Source: Bacteroidota bacterium (GTDB lineage Bacteria > Bacteroidota > Bacteroidia > NS11-12g > UBA955). Taken from it: a stretch of DNA of 9,004 nt. The stretch spans positions 1 to 9,004 of the forward strand of contig CANHGC010000046.1 of assembly GCA_947460045.1 (NCBI GenBank), read 5' to 3'. The notes beneath the pieces are model-generated. The model had not been told where the DNA came from, did not search any database, and saw only the letters and a program-made list of their open reading frames with translations. Below are positions 1 through 6,873 of the stretch, in pieces; positions within the stretch are counted from its first letter, which is position 1; each line of letters opens with the position of its first letter. The translations under genes were made by a program, and so were the position numbers.

Positions 1-467
1 GGAGTTATCATCCGCTGATGCATTTTTTGTTCAAGGATGTGAATTTGGAGGATTTTACGCAGGAAGATTTGGATTTGTTTGTGCAATTGGATGACATTGA
101 TATTATGTCGGCCATCAAAGAGTGGCAATTCCACGAGGACGGGATATTGAGTGAGATGAGTAAAAGGTTGATGCGCAGGCATTTGCCGAAGATCAAGGTT
201 CAGTTGGAGCCGGTGAGTGACGGATTGAGGCAGTTAATGCGGGCCCAGGCGGCGGCGGTTTTTGGGGTGAACGATGAGCGAATTTTGGATTATTTTGTGC
301 ATGTGGGGGTGTTGAAGAACGACGCGTACAAGAGCGATGGCGGCGGGATTCGGATCATGAAGAAGGATGGCAGTTTGGTGGATGTGGCTGAGGCGAGTGA
401 TAACTATAATTTGGCCAGTTTGAAAGATACTGTGACCAAGTACTACATAACATATTGGGAGCGGTGA
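1..467 (+). CDS. HD-superfamily phosphohydrolase, C-terminal part (5' truncated by window edge)
   Basis: The reading frame is open from base 3 to the TGA at 465-467, with no stop between the edge and the first ATG at 18, so this is the tail of a longer gene. The visible 150 or so residues resemble the C-terminal half of the COG1078 HD-domain phosphohydrolases common in Bacteroidota. The stretch around LDDIDIMSAIKEWQFH, followed by a basic RRHLPKIKVQ strand and a final alpha/beta segment ending TKYYITYWER, matches my memory of that family. The catalytic His-Asp residues would lie in the missing N-terminal part, so activity cannot be judged. Relatives are predicted to hydrolyse phosphate esters such as nucleotides, but the substrate here is unknown. 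The gene overlaps the start of rsmA, suggesting co-transcription. G strongly exceeds C on this strand. The family call is from motif recall only. Confidence 0.7.
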   Translation, partial: SYHPLMHFLFKDVNLEDFTQEDLDLFVQLDDIDIMSAIKEWQFHEDGILSEMSKRLMRRHLPKIKVQLEPVSDGLRQLMRAQAAAVFGVNDERILDYFVHVGVLKNDAYKSDGGGIRIMKKDGSLVDVAEASDNYNLASLKDTVTKYYITYWER

Positions 468-1363
468 GAAAAAACAAGGTGATCAGCAAGGGCGGTTCCA
501 CGGGTGGGAATGTGCAGAATACGCCGAGGGGCGGAAAGTGGGCGAGCAAATTCGAGGATGAAAAACCGTCTGGGAAGAAGGGCGATGTGGCGGCGAAGAA
601 GGCGTTGGGTCAGCATTTTTTGAACGACGAAAGCATCGCTGAGCAGATTGCAGGATTGGTTGATGCGGGTACGGAGCATGTGGTGGAGATCGGACCGGGC
701 ATGGGGGTGATGACGAAATATTTGTTTGGCAGGTTTGGGGATGGATTAATGTGCGCGGAAATTGATGGTGAGTCTGTGGAGTATTTGGAAAAACAGGGTT
801 GGGCGAAGGGCTTGAAGATTTGGCAGGGTGATTTTTTGCAAGCGCCAGCCGAGGATTGGGTAAAGGCGGGGAGCAGGATGGCGATCATTGGCAATTATCC
901 ATATAATATTAGTACGCAGATTGTGTTTAAGATGTTGGAGTGTGGTGTGAGGGTAGAGCAGTTTTCGGGCATGTTTCAGAAGGAGGTTGCGGAGCGATTG
1001 GCGGCGGGCGAGGGCAATAAAGATTATGGGATCACGAGTGTGTTGTTGCAGGCGTATTATGATTGTACGTATGAATTTACTGTGGGGGAGGGGTCTTTCA
1101 ATCCACCGCCGAGGGTAAAGAGCGGGGTGATTGATTGTAGGTTGAAATCATCGCTGCCTGATTGCGACTATGGGGCGTTGAAATTGGTGGTGAAAACGGC
1201 GTTTTCGCAAAGGAGAAAAACCTTGGGAAATGCATTGAAGCCGTTGACCTCATCGAGGGAGGGTTTTGAATTGCCGGAGGGATGGAGTGGGTTGCGTGCA
1301 GAGCAGGTACCGGTGAAAGATTATATATTTTTGGCCCAATTGTGGAGCGCCAAAGGGGAGTAA
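464..1363 (+). CDS. rsmA: 16S rRNA (adenine1518/1519-N6)-dimethyltransferase RsmA (KsgA)
   Basis: RsmA uses S-adenosylmethionine to dimethylate two adjacent adenines in the 3' terminal helix of 16S rRNA late in small-subunit assembly. Numbering from TTG455, the visible motifs are the GQHFL entry motif (52-56), SAM motif I EIGPGMG (78-84), acidic motif II AEID (101-104), GDF (125-127), the catalytic NYPYNIS (147-153), FQKEVAERL (174-182), FNPPPRV (215-221) and the C-terminal AFSQRRKTLGN (249-259). The start is uncertain because no ATG lies in frame before motif I. Candidates are TTG455, GTG464 (sharing GTGA with the upstream stop), GTG479 and GTG587. I chose GTG464 for its GTGA coupling and a GGGAG just upstream, although that spacing is short. 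Any of the first three leaves about 40-50 Lys/Gly-rich residues before GQHFL, longer than usual for the family. Function is secure; the start is not. Confidence 0.95.
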   Translation: MRKNKVISKGGSTGGNVQNTPRGGKWASKFEDEKPSGKKGDVAAKKALGQHFLNDESIAEQIAGLVDAGTEHVVEIGPGMGVMTKYLFGRFGDGLMCAEIDGESVEYLEKQGWAKGLKIWQGDFLQAPAEDWVKAGSRMAIIGNYPYNISTQIVFKMLECGVRVEQFSGMFQKEVAERLAAGEGNKDYGITSVLLQAYYDCTYEFTVGEGSFNPPPRVKSGVIDCRLKSSLPDCDYGALKLVVKTAFSQRRKTLGNALKPLTSSREGFELPEGWSGLRAEQVPVKDYIFLAQLWSAKGE

Positions 1364-1536
1364 AATTATTTGGATTGATTCGCAATAATCGTTGAATCTT
1401 CAAATTTTGCGGGAGCTCGTTTCTGACTGTTGTGTAGAAAATGAGATTTTGTCATGAAATTAATGGGTTGGGCTTTGTAAAAGCTCTGTAAAAACTCTAA
1501 ATTCGCGCATTGAAAATCCCTAAAAAGGCTCAAGAA
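1364..1536 (+). promoter_or_regulatory. Intergenic region ahead of the oxidase operon; probable promoter and leader
   Basis: This 173-base stretch is the only sizeable gap in the window and precedes eight tightly packed genes, so the operon promoter most likely lies here. That is inferred from layout. I searched for the Bacteroidota -33 TTTG / -7 TAnnTTTG pair and found no clean match, only isolated TTTTG runs near 1405 and 1447. The region becomes A/T-rich towards the start of coxB and contains the tandem 11-base repeats listed separately. No convincing terminator for rsmA is visible; a five-base inverted repeat (1377-1381 with 1394-1398) is too weak to call. Confidence 0.45.
1476..1497 (+). 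repeat. Two tandem 11-base near-identical repeats upstream of coxB
   Basis: TGTAAAAGCTC (1476-1486) is followed directly by TGTAAAAACTC (1487-1497), differing at one base. The 11-base period is about one helical turn, so both copies would present the same DNA face. The pair ends 39 bases before the coxB ATG. The first copy also forms the right half of a short inverted repeat, GCTTT-gta-AAAGC (1472-1484). Tandem sites of this spacing can be operator half-sites or a binding site in the leader RNA, but no regulator is known here and chance duplication in an A/T-rich leader is possible. Confidence 0.4.
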
Positions 1537-2997
1537 ATGAAGCTTATTCTACCAAAAAACACTTTCAACTTATTGACTAAGAAGTTGTTATCATTGTTGC
1601 TGGCTGGTATGGCCACGGTGATGTCGTTCGCGCAAGCAGCCACTGATGTGATTCCTCCGCCTCAAGAATTCGATCCAAGCAGTTGGAATTGGGTGAACAT
1701 ATTGATTTGTGTTCTCGTTCTTTTGATTGTTTTGGTGATTGCCCGTGCTTTCGATATCGGAAGCTTGGCAGAAAAAATCACAGGTAAGAGAATCGTGAGT
1801 GCACACAAGGTGAATGCTTATGTGGCATTGATTGTTTTGATTTTGGGAATGATTGGTGTTTTCTGGGAGATCAATGCGCACGGCAAGCATTTGTTGTTGG
1901 GCGATGCAGCTTCTGAGCATGGTGCATCTTTGGATTCAATGTTCATGTGGACGTTCGGCTTTACCTTCTTTGTATTTGTAGTTACAGAGGTATTGTTGTT
2001 CTTCTTCATGTTTAAATACTATTACAGAGAAGATCGCAAAGCAGCGTATTTCTTCCACAATAATAAATTGGAAGTGATTTGGACAATTGTTCCAGCGATT
2101 GTATTGACATTTTTGGTGTTGCGTGGTTTCAATGTATGGACAAAAATCACACAGACTCCCAACGAAGACGCTCAAGAGATTGAAGTATTTGCATACCAAT
2201 TTGGTTGGAAGGCTAGATATGCTGGGGAGGATCAGAAATTTGGCGAAAGCAGTTATGTGTTGATTTCAGGTACCAACCCATTGGGTTTGGCGGTTGACGG
2301 TGAGGCTGACAAGTTGAAGGCCACATTAACTGGCGAGGTGACTGAGTTGAACGCGAAATTGGAGTCTGCGGCTGATTCTGCCACATTGTGGAGATCGGCT
2401 TTGGACAAGATGGAGGCAACGGGTCTTTCTAAGACGTATGTTTCTGAGCACAAGGCGTTGAAAGAGAAGGTGTTGGATGCTGAGAGCGGTGCTTATGCCC
2501 GTCAGTTGAAGAAGGAAATCAAGCGCAAAGAGACCAACATCAAGCGCATCGATGCGTTCCGCAGCAAGCCTGAGATTTTCAACAAAGAGAGCAACGATGA
2601 CCGTGTAACTACGGAGATTGTTTTGGTAAAAAACAAGCCTTATATGTTCCGTTTCCGTGCGCGTGATGTCATTCACTCTGCTTATATGCCTGAGTTCCGT
2701 GCGCAAATGAACTGTGTACCAGGAATGAGCACAGTATTCCCATTCACGCCGATCAAAACCACGGCTGAGGCCAAGGCGGCAAAGGGGAACCCCAATTTTG
2801 AATATTATTTGTATTGCAACAAAATTTGTGGTGCAGCCCACTACAACATGAAGATCAAGATCACTGTAGTAGGATCTGAGGCAGAATACAATACATGGTT
2901 GGCAGCGCAAGCAAAAACAGTGGCACCTCCAATGGAAGCCGCTCCAGCTGCTGCTGATTCAACCGCAGTTACACCCGCAGCCGTTGCTGCCAATTAA
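1537..2997 (+). CDS. coxB: Cytochrome c oxidase subunit II (CuA subunit), extended Bacteroidota form
   Basis: Subunit II accepts electrons from cytochrome c at a binuclear CuA centre and passes them to heme a in subunit I. I start at ATG1537 (486 residues). The in-frame TTG at 1510 would add nine residues ahead of a good signal peptide (about 1-35, probable cleavage after FAQA). Hydrophobic helices follow near 52-71, 93-111, 136-160 and 178-196; the last two match the usual subunit II hairpin and the first two are extra. The periplasmic CuA domain contains FAYQFGW (218-224, with the conserved Trp) and ligands H380, C427, C431, H435 and M438. Lys replaces the usual Glu at 429. About 100 charged residues with coiled-coil character (250-352) interrupt the domain. 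The tail is Ala/Pro-rich. There is no CXXCH, so no fused cytochrome c. It is the first gene of the operon, 25 bases before ctaD. Confidence 0.95.
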   Translation: MKLILPKNTFNLLTKKLLSLLLAGMATVMSFAQAATDVIPPPQEFDPSSWNWVNILICVLVLLIVLVIARAFDIGSLAEKITGKRIVSAHKVNAYVALIVLILGMIGVFWEINAHGKHLLLGDAASEHGASLDSMFMWTFGFTFFVFVVTEVLLFFFMFKYYYREDRKAAYFFHNNKLEVIWTIVPAIVLTFLVLRGFNVWTKITQTPNEDAQEIEVFAYQFGWKARYAGEDQKFGESSYVLISGTNPLGLAVDGEADKLKATLTGEVTELNAKLESAADSATLWRSALDKMEATGLSKTYVSEHKALKEKVLDAESGAYARQLKKEIKRKETNIKRIDAFRSKPEIFNKESNDDRVTTEIVLVKNKPYMFRFRARDVIHSAYMPEFRAQMNCVPGMSTVFPFTPIKTTAEAKAAKGNPNFEYYLYCNKICGAAHYNMKIKITVVGSEAEYNTWLAAQAKTVAPPMEAAPAAADSTAVTPAAVAAN

Positions 2998-3022
2998 TCT
3001 CAACTAAAAGAATCATATTCAT

Positions 3023-4906
3023 ATGAGCACTTCAGCATTACACGCAGATCACCACACCCACGATCACCATCACAAGGAATCGTTCATCAGTAAGTACGTT
3101 TTCTCGATGGATCACAAAATGATCTCCAAACAGTTCCTGATTACAGGGATTATTATGGGTATCGTTGGAATGGGGATGTCTTTGTTATTCCGTTTGCAAT
3201 TGGCTTGGCCCGATGAGCAATTTGGACTATTGGAGATGTTGTTGGGTAAATGGGCCGTTGACGGCAAATTGGATCCAAACTTCTACATGGGATTGGTTAC
3301 CATTCACGGTACCATCATGGTATTTTATGTGTTGACCGCCGGTTTGAGTGGTACATTTAGTAACTTATTGATTCCATTGCAATTGGGTGCTAGGGATATG
3401 GCATCACCGTTCATGAACATGTTGAGCTACTGGTTCTTCTTGGCATCGAGCGTTGTGTTGTTGATCTCTGTAGGCGTTGAAACAGGTCCAGCTTCAGGTG
3501 GATGGACGGTTTACCCCCCTTTGAGTGCACTTGAAAAGGCCATGCCCGGTTCTGGATTGGGAATGACTTTGTGGTTGGTTGCCATTGCATTGTTCATCAT
3601 TTCTGCTTTGTTGGGTGGTATCAACTACATTTCTACTGTATTGAACCAACGTACGAAGGGAATGAGCATGAATCGCATGCCATTGACCATTTGGGCGTTC
3701 TTCTTCACCGCGATTTTGGGATTGCTTTCTTTCCCAGTGTTGTTGGGTGCGGCGTTGTTCTTGATTTTTGACCGCAGTTTCGGTACTTCGTTTTACTTGA
3801 GCGACATCTTCTTGGAAGGTGTGGGTGCCTTGGAAAACGTGGGTGGTAGCCCAGTATTGTACCAGCACTTGTTCTGGTTCTTGGGTCACCCAGAAGTATA
3901 TATCATTTTGATGCCTGCTTTGGGTATCACTTCTGAAGTAATCTCTACCAACGCCCGTAAGCCGATCTTTGGTTACACGGCGATGATCATCTCGTTGATG
4001 GGTATTTCTGTGTTGTCGTTCATCGTATGGGGACACCACATGTTCATCACTGGTATGAATCCATTCTTGGGTTCGGTGTTCATGATTTTGACGTTGATCA
4101 TTGCGGTTCCATCTGCAGTGAAAGCGTTCAACTACTTAACCACTTTGTGGCGTGGTAACTTGCGTTACACCCCTGCCATGTTGTTCTCTATTGGTTTGGT
4201 GAGTTTCTTTATCTCTGGTGGTTTAACAGGTATTTACTTGGGTAACGCTGCCATGGATATCCAATTGCACGATTCATACTTTGTGGTTGCTCACTTCCAC
4301 TTGGTAATGGGTAGCGCTGCGATTTTCGGTATGTTCGCTGGTATTTACCATTGGTTCCCACGTATGTACGGTCGTATGATGAACAACACGTTGGGTTACT
4401 TCCACTTCTGGATCACTTTCATTACAGCATACTTGGTATTCTTCCCAATGCACTTTATGGGATTGGCCGGTGTTCCACGTCGTTACTACCAGTTCACTTT
4501 GGTTGAAGATTTCAATATTTGGATGGATGTAAACAAGTTGATTACGGTTTCTGCGATTGTTGCTGGATTTGCTCAGTTGTTGTTCTTATACAACTTCTTC
4601 GTAAGCATTTTCCGTGGCAAGAAGGCAGAACAAAATCCATGGCAGTCAAATACTTTGGAATGGACTTCTCCAATGGATGTTCGTTTGCACGGTAACTGGC
4701 CGCATGAATTGCCAACGGTTTACCGCGGTCCTTACGAGTACAGCAGACCTGATCGTGAATCTGATTTCTTCCCACAGAACGAAGAGGATGCGAATGCCCC
4801 TGAGGTGTTGCATGTAGAGGAGAAGGAAGTAGTGAAAGAAGAGGCACCTGTTGAAAACAGCGTATTCTTTGCAGCCATCAAGCGTGTTTTCGGTTTGAGC
4901 CGTTAA
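3023..4906 (+). CDS. ctaD: Cytochrome c oxidase subunit I (heme-copper oxidase catalytic subunit, A type)
   Basis: This is the catalytic membrane subunit that reduces oxygen to water and pumps protons. It has 627 residues and about twelve membrane segments. Visible key residues are H95 (heme a ligand, in TIHGT), D125 in GARDMASP (D-channel entry), H289-P-E291-V-Y293 (CuB His, D-channel Glu, cross-linked Tyr), H338 and H339 (CuB), K367 in PSAVKAF (K-channel Lys), and H424 and H426 in VAHFHLV (heme a3 and heme a ligands). Both D- and K-channel residues are present, indicating an A-type oxidase. The N-terminus is His-rich (seven His in residues 7-17) and the cytoplasmic C-terminal tail is acidic. 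Phe, Tyr and Asn codons favour C endings (about 48 TTC to 11 TTT for Phe by hand count), as in highly expressed genes. The TAA stop overlaps the ATG of ctaA by one base. Confidence 0.98.
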   Translation: MSTSALHADHHTHDHHHKESFISKYVFSMDHKMISKQFLITGIIMGIVGMGMSLLFRLQLAWPDEQFGLLEMLLGKWAVDGKLDPNFYMGLVTIHGTIMVFYVLTAGLSGTFSNLLIPLQLGARDMASPFMNMLSYWFFLASSVVLLISVGVETGPASGGWTVYPPLSALEKAMPGSGLGMTLWLVAIALFIISALLGGINYISTVLNQRTKGMSMNRMPLTIWAFFFTAILGLLSFPVLLGAALFLIFDRSFGTSFYLSDIFLEGVGALENVGGSPVLYQHLFWFLGHPEVYIILMPALGITSEVISTNARKPIFGYTAMIISLMGISVLSFIVWGHHMFITGMNPFLGSVFMILTLIIAVPSAVKAFNYLTTLWRGNLRYTPAMLFSIGLVSFFISGGLTGIYLGNAAMDIQLHDSYFVVAHFHLVMGSAAIFGMFAGIYHWFPRMYGRMMNNTLGYFHFWITFITAYLVFFPMHFMGLAGVPRRYYQFTLVEDFNIWMDVNKLITVSAIVAGFAQLLFLYNFFVSIFRGKKAEQNPWQSNTLEWTSPMDVRLHGNWPHELPTVYRGPYEYSRPDRESDFFPQNEEDANAPEVLHVEEKEVVKEEAPVENSVFFAAIKRVFGLSR

Positions 4907-6012
4907 TGCAGCACAGCAGCAGTAAGATATTAAAACTATACAGACGAATGGGTTTATTTACCTGTTCGTCTGTTTTTTTATTGTTCTTTTTTGGCGGGTT
5001 GGTAAGGGCTACGGGAAGTGGCATGGGCTGTCCGGATTGGCCAAAGTGTTTTGGCTTGTGGGCACCGCCAACGTGCGAGTGTAAATTGCCTGGGAACTAT
5101 CAGGCGTTGTTCTTAAAAAAGCGGTTGGAAAAGGTTCAGCGTTTTGCAAAGGTCCTGAACGGATTGGGTATGCATGAACGCGCTCAGTTGTTGTTGACAG
5201 ACCCATCTGTGCAGGCGCCAGAGGCATTTGATCCAGTGAAGGCATGGATAGAGTATATCAACCGGTTGTTTGGTGTATTGAGTGGTTTGTTTGCCATGAT
5301 TTATTTTGGTTTGATGATATTGCATTGGCGGAAGATTGAAGGCGGAAAGATGTGGGGTATTTTGGGGTTGTTTTTGTTGCTGTTGAATGGGTGGTTGGGT
5401 AGTTTAGTGGTGGCAACGAATTTGTTACCCGGAATAGTTACGATTCATTTTATACTGAGTTTTTTGTGCTTGTTTGCTTACATGGTGTCTTTGCATGGTG
5501 CGAGACCTTATGAGTTTAAAGGTTTGGAAATTCTCCATAAGAAGCAATGGTTTGGATTGTGGTTAACGGTGTTTTTGGTGGTAATCATTGGTGCTTGGAG
5601 TAGGGAGCAAGTGGATTTGTTGCGAATGGGAGGTGACTTGTATATGGGAGGTGATCAGGAAGGATTTTTGGGATGGGGCATGTTGAATGTGTTTGCTATG
5701 GATTGGATTTTCGCGGTGCATCGGTATTTGCCCTTTGTGATATTGGGTTGGATGATCTGGCTGATGCGTAGGGAGGCGAAGAATGGCAATGTTTCGGCGT
5801 CTGTCTTGAGTTTGGATAATCCATTGATGGTGATCGCTGTGTTATGTGCCTTACAAATTGGGATTGGCGTTGTTCATATTTGGTTTGTTGTACCAGCTTG
5901 GGCACAAGTTTCGCACGTAGTGGTGGGGAGCGCCATAATTACCTATATTTTTGCAGTGTATTTGAGCGCTCGCGCTAAAAAGTCAATTTCTGTAGATGAA
6001 TCCAACCATTAA
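4906..6012 (+). CDS. ctaA: Heme A synthase (CtaA/COX15 family)
   Basis: This membrane enzyme oxidises the C8 methyl of heme O to a formyl group, giving heme A for the oxidase. It has 368 residues. GGLVRATGSG (30-39) and the CPDWPKC block (42-48) are family signatures. E116, H181, H272 and H337 fit the conserved acidic residue and heme-ligand positions. The first ligand position, three residues after E116 (EYINR), is Asn119 rather than His. About 60 hydrophilic residues between CPDWPKC and E116 lengthen the first external loop, which also carries C57 and C59. Translation probably couples to ctaD through TAATG (4904-4908). ATG4948 (Met15) is an alternative start but lies within an RNA stem. Phe codons are almost all TTT, unlike ctaD. 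A terminator-shaped hairpin lies in the first codons (see 4940-4979). Confidence 0.95.
   Translation: MQHSSSKILKLYRRMGLFTCSSVFLLFFFGGLVRATGSGMGCPDWPKCFGLWAPPTCECKLPGNYQALFLKKRLEKVQRFAKVLNGLGMHERAQLLLTDPSVQAPEAFDPVKAWIEYINRLFGVLSGLFAMIYFGLMILHWRKIEGGKMWGILGLFLLLLNGWLGSLVVATNLLPGIVTIHFILSFLCLFAYMVSLHGARPYEFKGLEILHKKQWFGLWLTVFLVVIIGAWSREQVDLLRMGGDLYMGGDQEGFLGWGMLNVFAMDWIFAVHRYLPFVILGWMIWLMRREAKNGNVSASVLSLDNPLMVIAVLCALQIGIGVVHIWFVVPAWAQVSHVVVGSAIITYIFAVYLSARAKKSISVDESNH
4940..4979 (+). terminator. Intrinsic-terminator-like hairpin inside the 5' coding end of ctaA (candidate attenuator)
   Basis: Bases 4940-4948 (ACAGACGAA) pair perfectly with 4965-4973 (TTCGTCTGT). Two wobble pairs (4949/4964, 4950/4963) and three further pairs (4951-4953 with 4960-4962) extend this to a 14-bp stem with a six-base loop (4954-4959). 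Six more T's follow (4974-4979), then A and another T-rich run. Shape and position, 34 bases after the ctaD stop, are those of a factor-independent terminator. It nevertheless lies in codons 12-25 of ctaA, which cannot easily start downstream because the first membrane helix is there. It may act as partial termination, as attenuation relieved by ribosomes entering ctaA from ctaD, or as a 3' end protecting coxB-ctaD mRNA. The structure is seen directly; the function is inferred. Confidence 0.65.
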
Positions 6013-6871
6013 GGCCTTCGCCCAGCTAATCAAGTTTAGGCTCACGAGCAGTGTGGCAGCTACCTCGGCGTTTGGCTATTTTTTGGGCTGTAAATTGAAT
6101 GCGGATGGTAATTGGCAGCAATTGTTTGATTGGAAGGTGTTTTTGGGTGTATTGATTGGAGGTATGTTGGTGGTTTTTGCATCGAACGGACTCAATCAAA
6201 TCATCGAAAAGGAAAACGATGGGAAGATGGATCGCACCAGCGGTAGACCCATAGTGGAGGAGCGAATTACCCTGTCGCAAGCGATTTTGTTTTGCTGGAT
6301 CACGGGCATCGCAGGTATTTTGTTGCTCTCATTAACGGTGCCATTTGTGGCTGTTTTTCTGTCGGGACTATCCCTTGCCATTTATGTTTTTGTGTATACG
6401 CCCATGAAGCAAACCAGCAACATTGCGGTGATGATTGGCGCGATTCCGGGTGCTTTGCCACCTTTGATTGGATATACGGCTGTGGTGGGTAGGATTGACG
6501 AACCCGGGATGATGTTGTTTTTGGTGCAGTTTTTTTGGCAGTTTCCGCATTTCTGGGCGATTGCATGGATGTTGCACGATGATTATCAGAAGGCGGGATA
6601 TTGGATGTTGCCAACCAGCGGTGGTAGAGACAAGAAGGGCGCTTATCAAATCATGATTTACACGGTGCTTTTGATCATTGTGAGCATGACGCCGATTTAT
6701 TATGGCATGAGCGGTCCGAGGGCGCTGATTTTGATATTACCGATATCGTTGTGGGTGTTATACAAGTCTTACGGATTGTTTAAGACCTTGGAAGTGAAGG
6801 AAGCGCGTAAGTTGTTGTATGCAACATTGATTTATACACCTGTGGTGTTTATGGCTTATATATTGTTTTGA
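5996..6871 (+). CDS. cyoE: Heme O synthase (protoheme IX farnesyltransferase)
   Basis: CyoE (also called CtaB or COX10) transfers a farnesyl group to the vinyl side chain of heme B, making heme O, the substrate of the adjacent CtaA. The protein has 291 residues and about eight or nine membrane segments. The prenyl-diphosphate motif is N67-x3-E71-x3-D75-x2-M78-x-R80-T81, followed by R84-P85; Glu at 71 instead of Asp is conservative. Further family features are YTPMKQTSN (134-142), GAIPGALPPLIGY (148-160), and FWQFPHFWAIAW with DDYQKAG (180-201). ATG5996 lies inside the end of ctaA with a 17-base overlap in another frame, so translation is likely coupled. Phe codons are nearly all TTT, as in ctaA and unlike the catalytic subunit gene. 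Confidence 0.96.
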   Translation: MNPTIKAFAQLIKFRLTSSVAATSAFGYFLGCKLNADGNWQQLFDWKVFLGVLIGGMLVVFASNGLNQIIEKENDGKMDRTSGRPIVEERITLSQAILFCWITGIAGILLLSLTVPFVAVFLSGLSLAIYVFVYTPMKQTSNIAVMIGAIPGALPPLIGYTAVVGRIDEPGMMLFLVQFFWQFPHFWAIAWMLHDDYQKAGYWMLPTSGGRDKKGAYQIMIYTVLLIIVSMTPIYYGMSGPRALILILPISLWVLYKSYGLFKTLEVKEARKLLYATLIYTPVVFMAYILF

Positions 6872-6873
6872 TC

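Noticed and set aside
1377..1403. Inverted repeats GATTC/GAATC and TTGAA-TC-TTCAA as a terminator for rsmA
   Set aside because: Stems are only five A/T-rich pairs, one has an impossible two-base loop, and no T-tract follows; expected by chance.
1510..1536. TTG at 1510 as start of coxB
   Set aside because: It adds nine residues ahead of ATG1537, which already begins a normal signal peptide and has an AAGG about ten bases upstream.
2326..2910. Long reverse-strand open frame opposite coxB, and a similar one opposite the second subunit III gene (7623-8204)
   Set aside because: Both mirror strongly supported + strand genes, show no recognisable domain and have compositions typical of antisense shadows.
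6025..6090. Possible hairpin plus T-run at the start of cyoE, sought as a third attenuator
   Set aside because: Only three- to four-base stems can be drawn; the T-run at about 6079-6084 is Phe/Leu coding without a stem before it.
6868..6873. TTG at 6868 as start of the first subunit III gene
   Set aside because: The ATG two codons later is a better start and avoids overlapping the cyoE stop.
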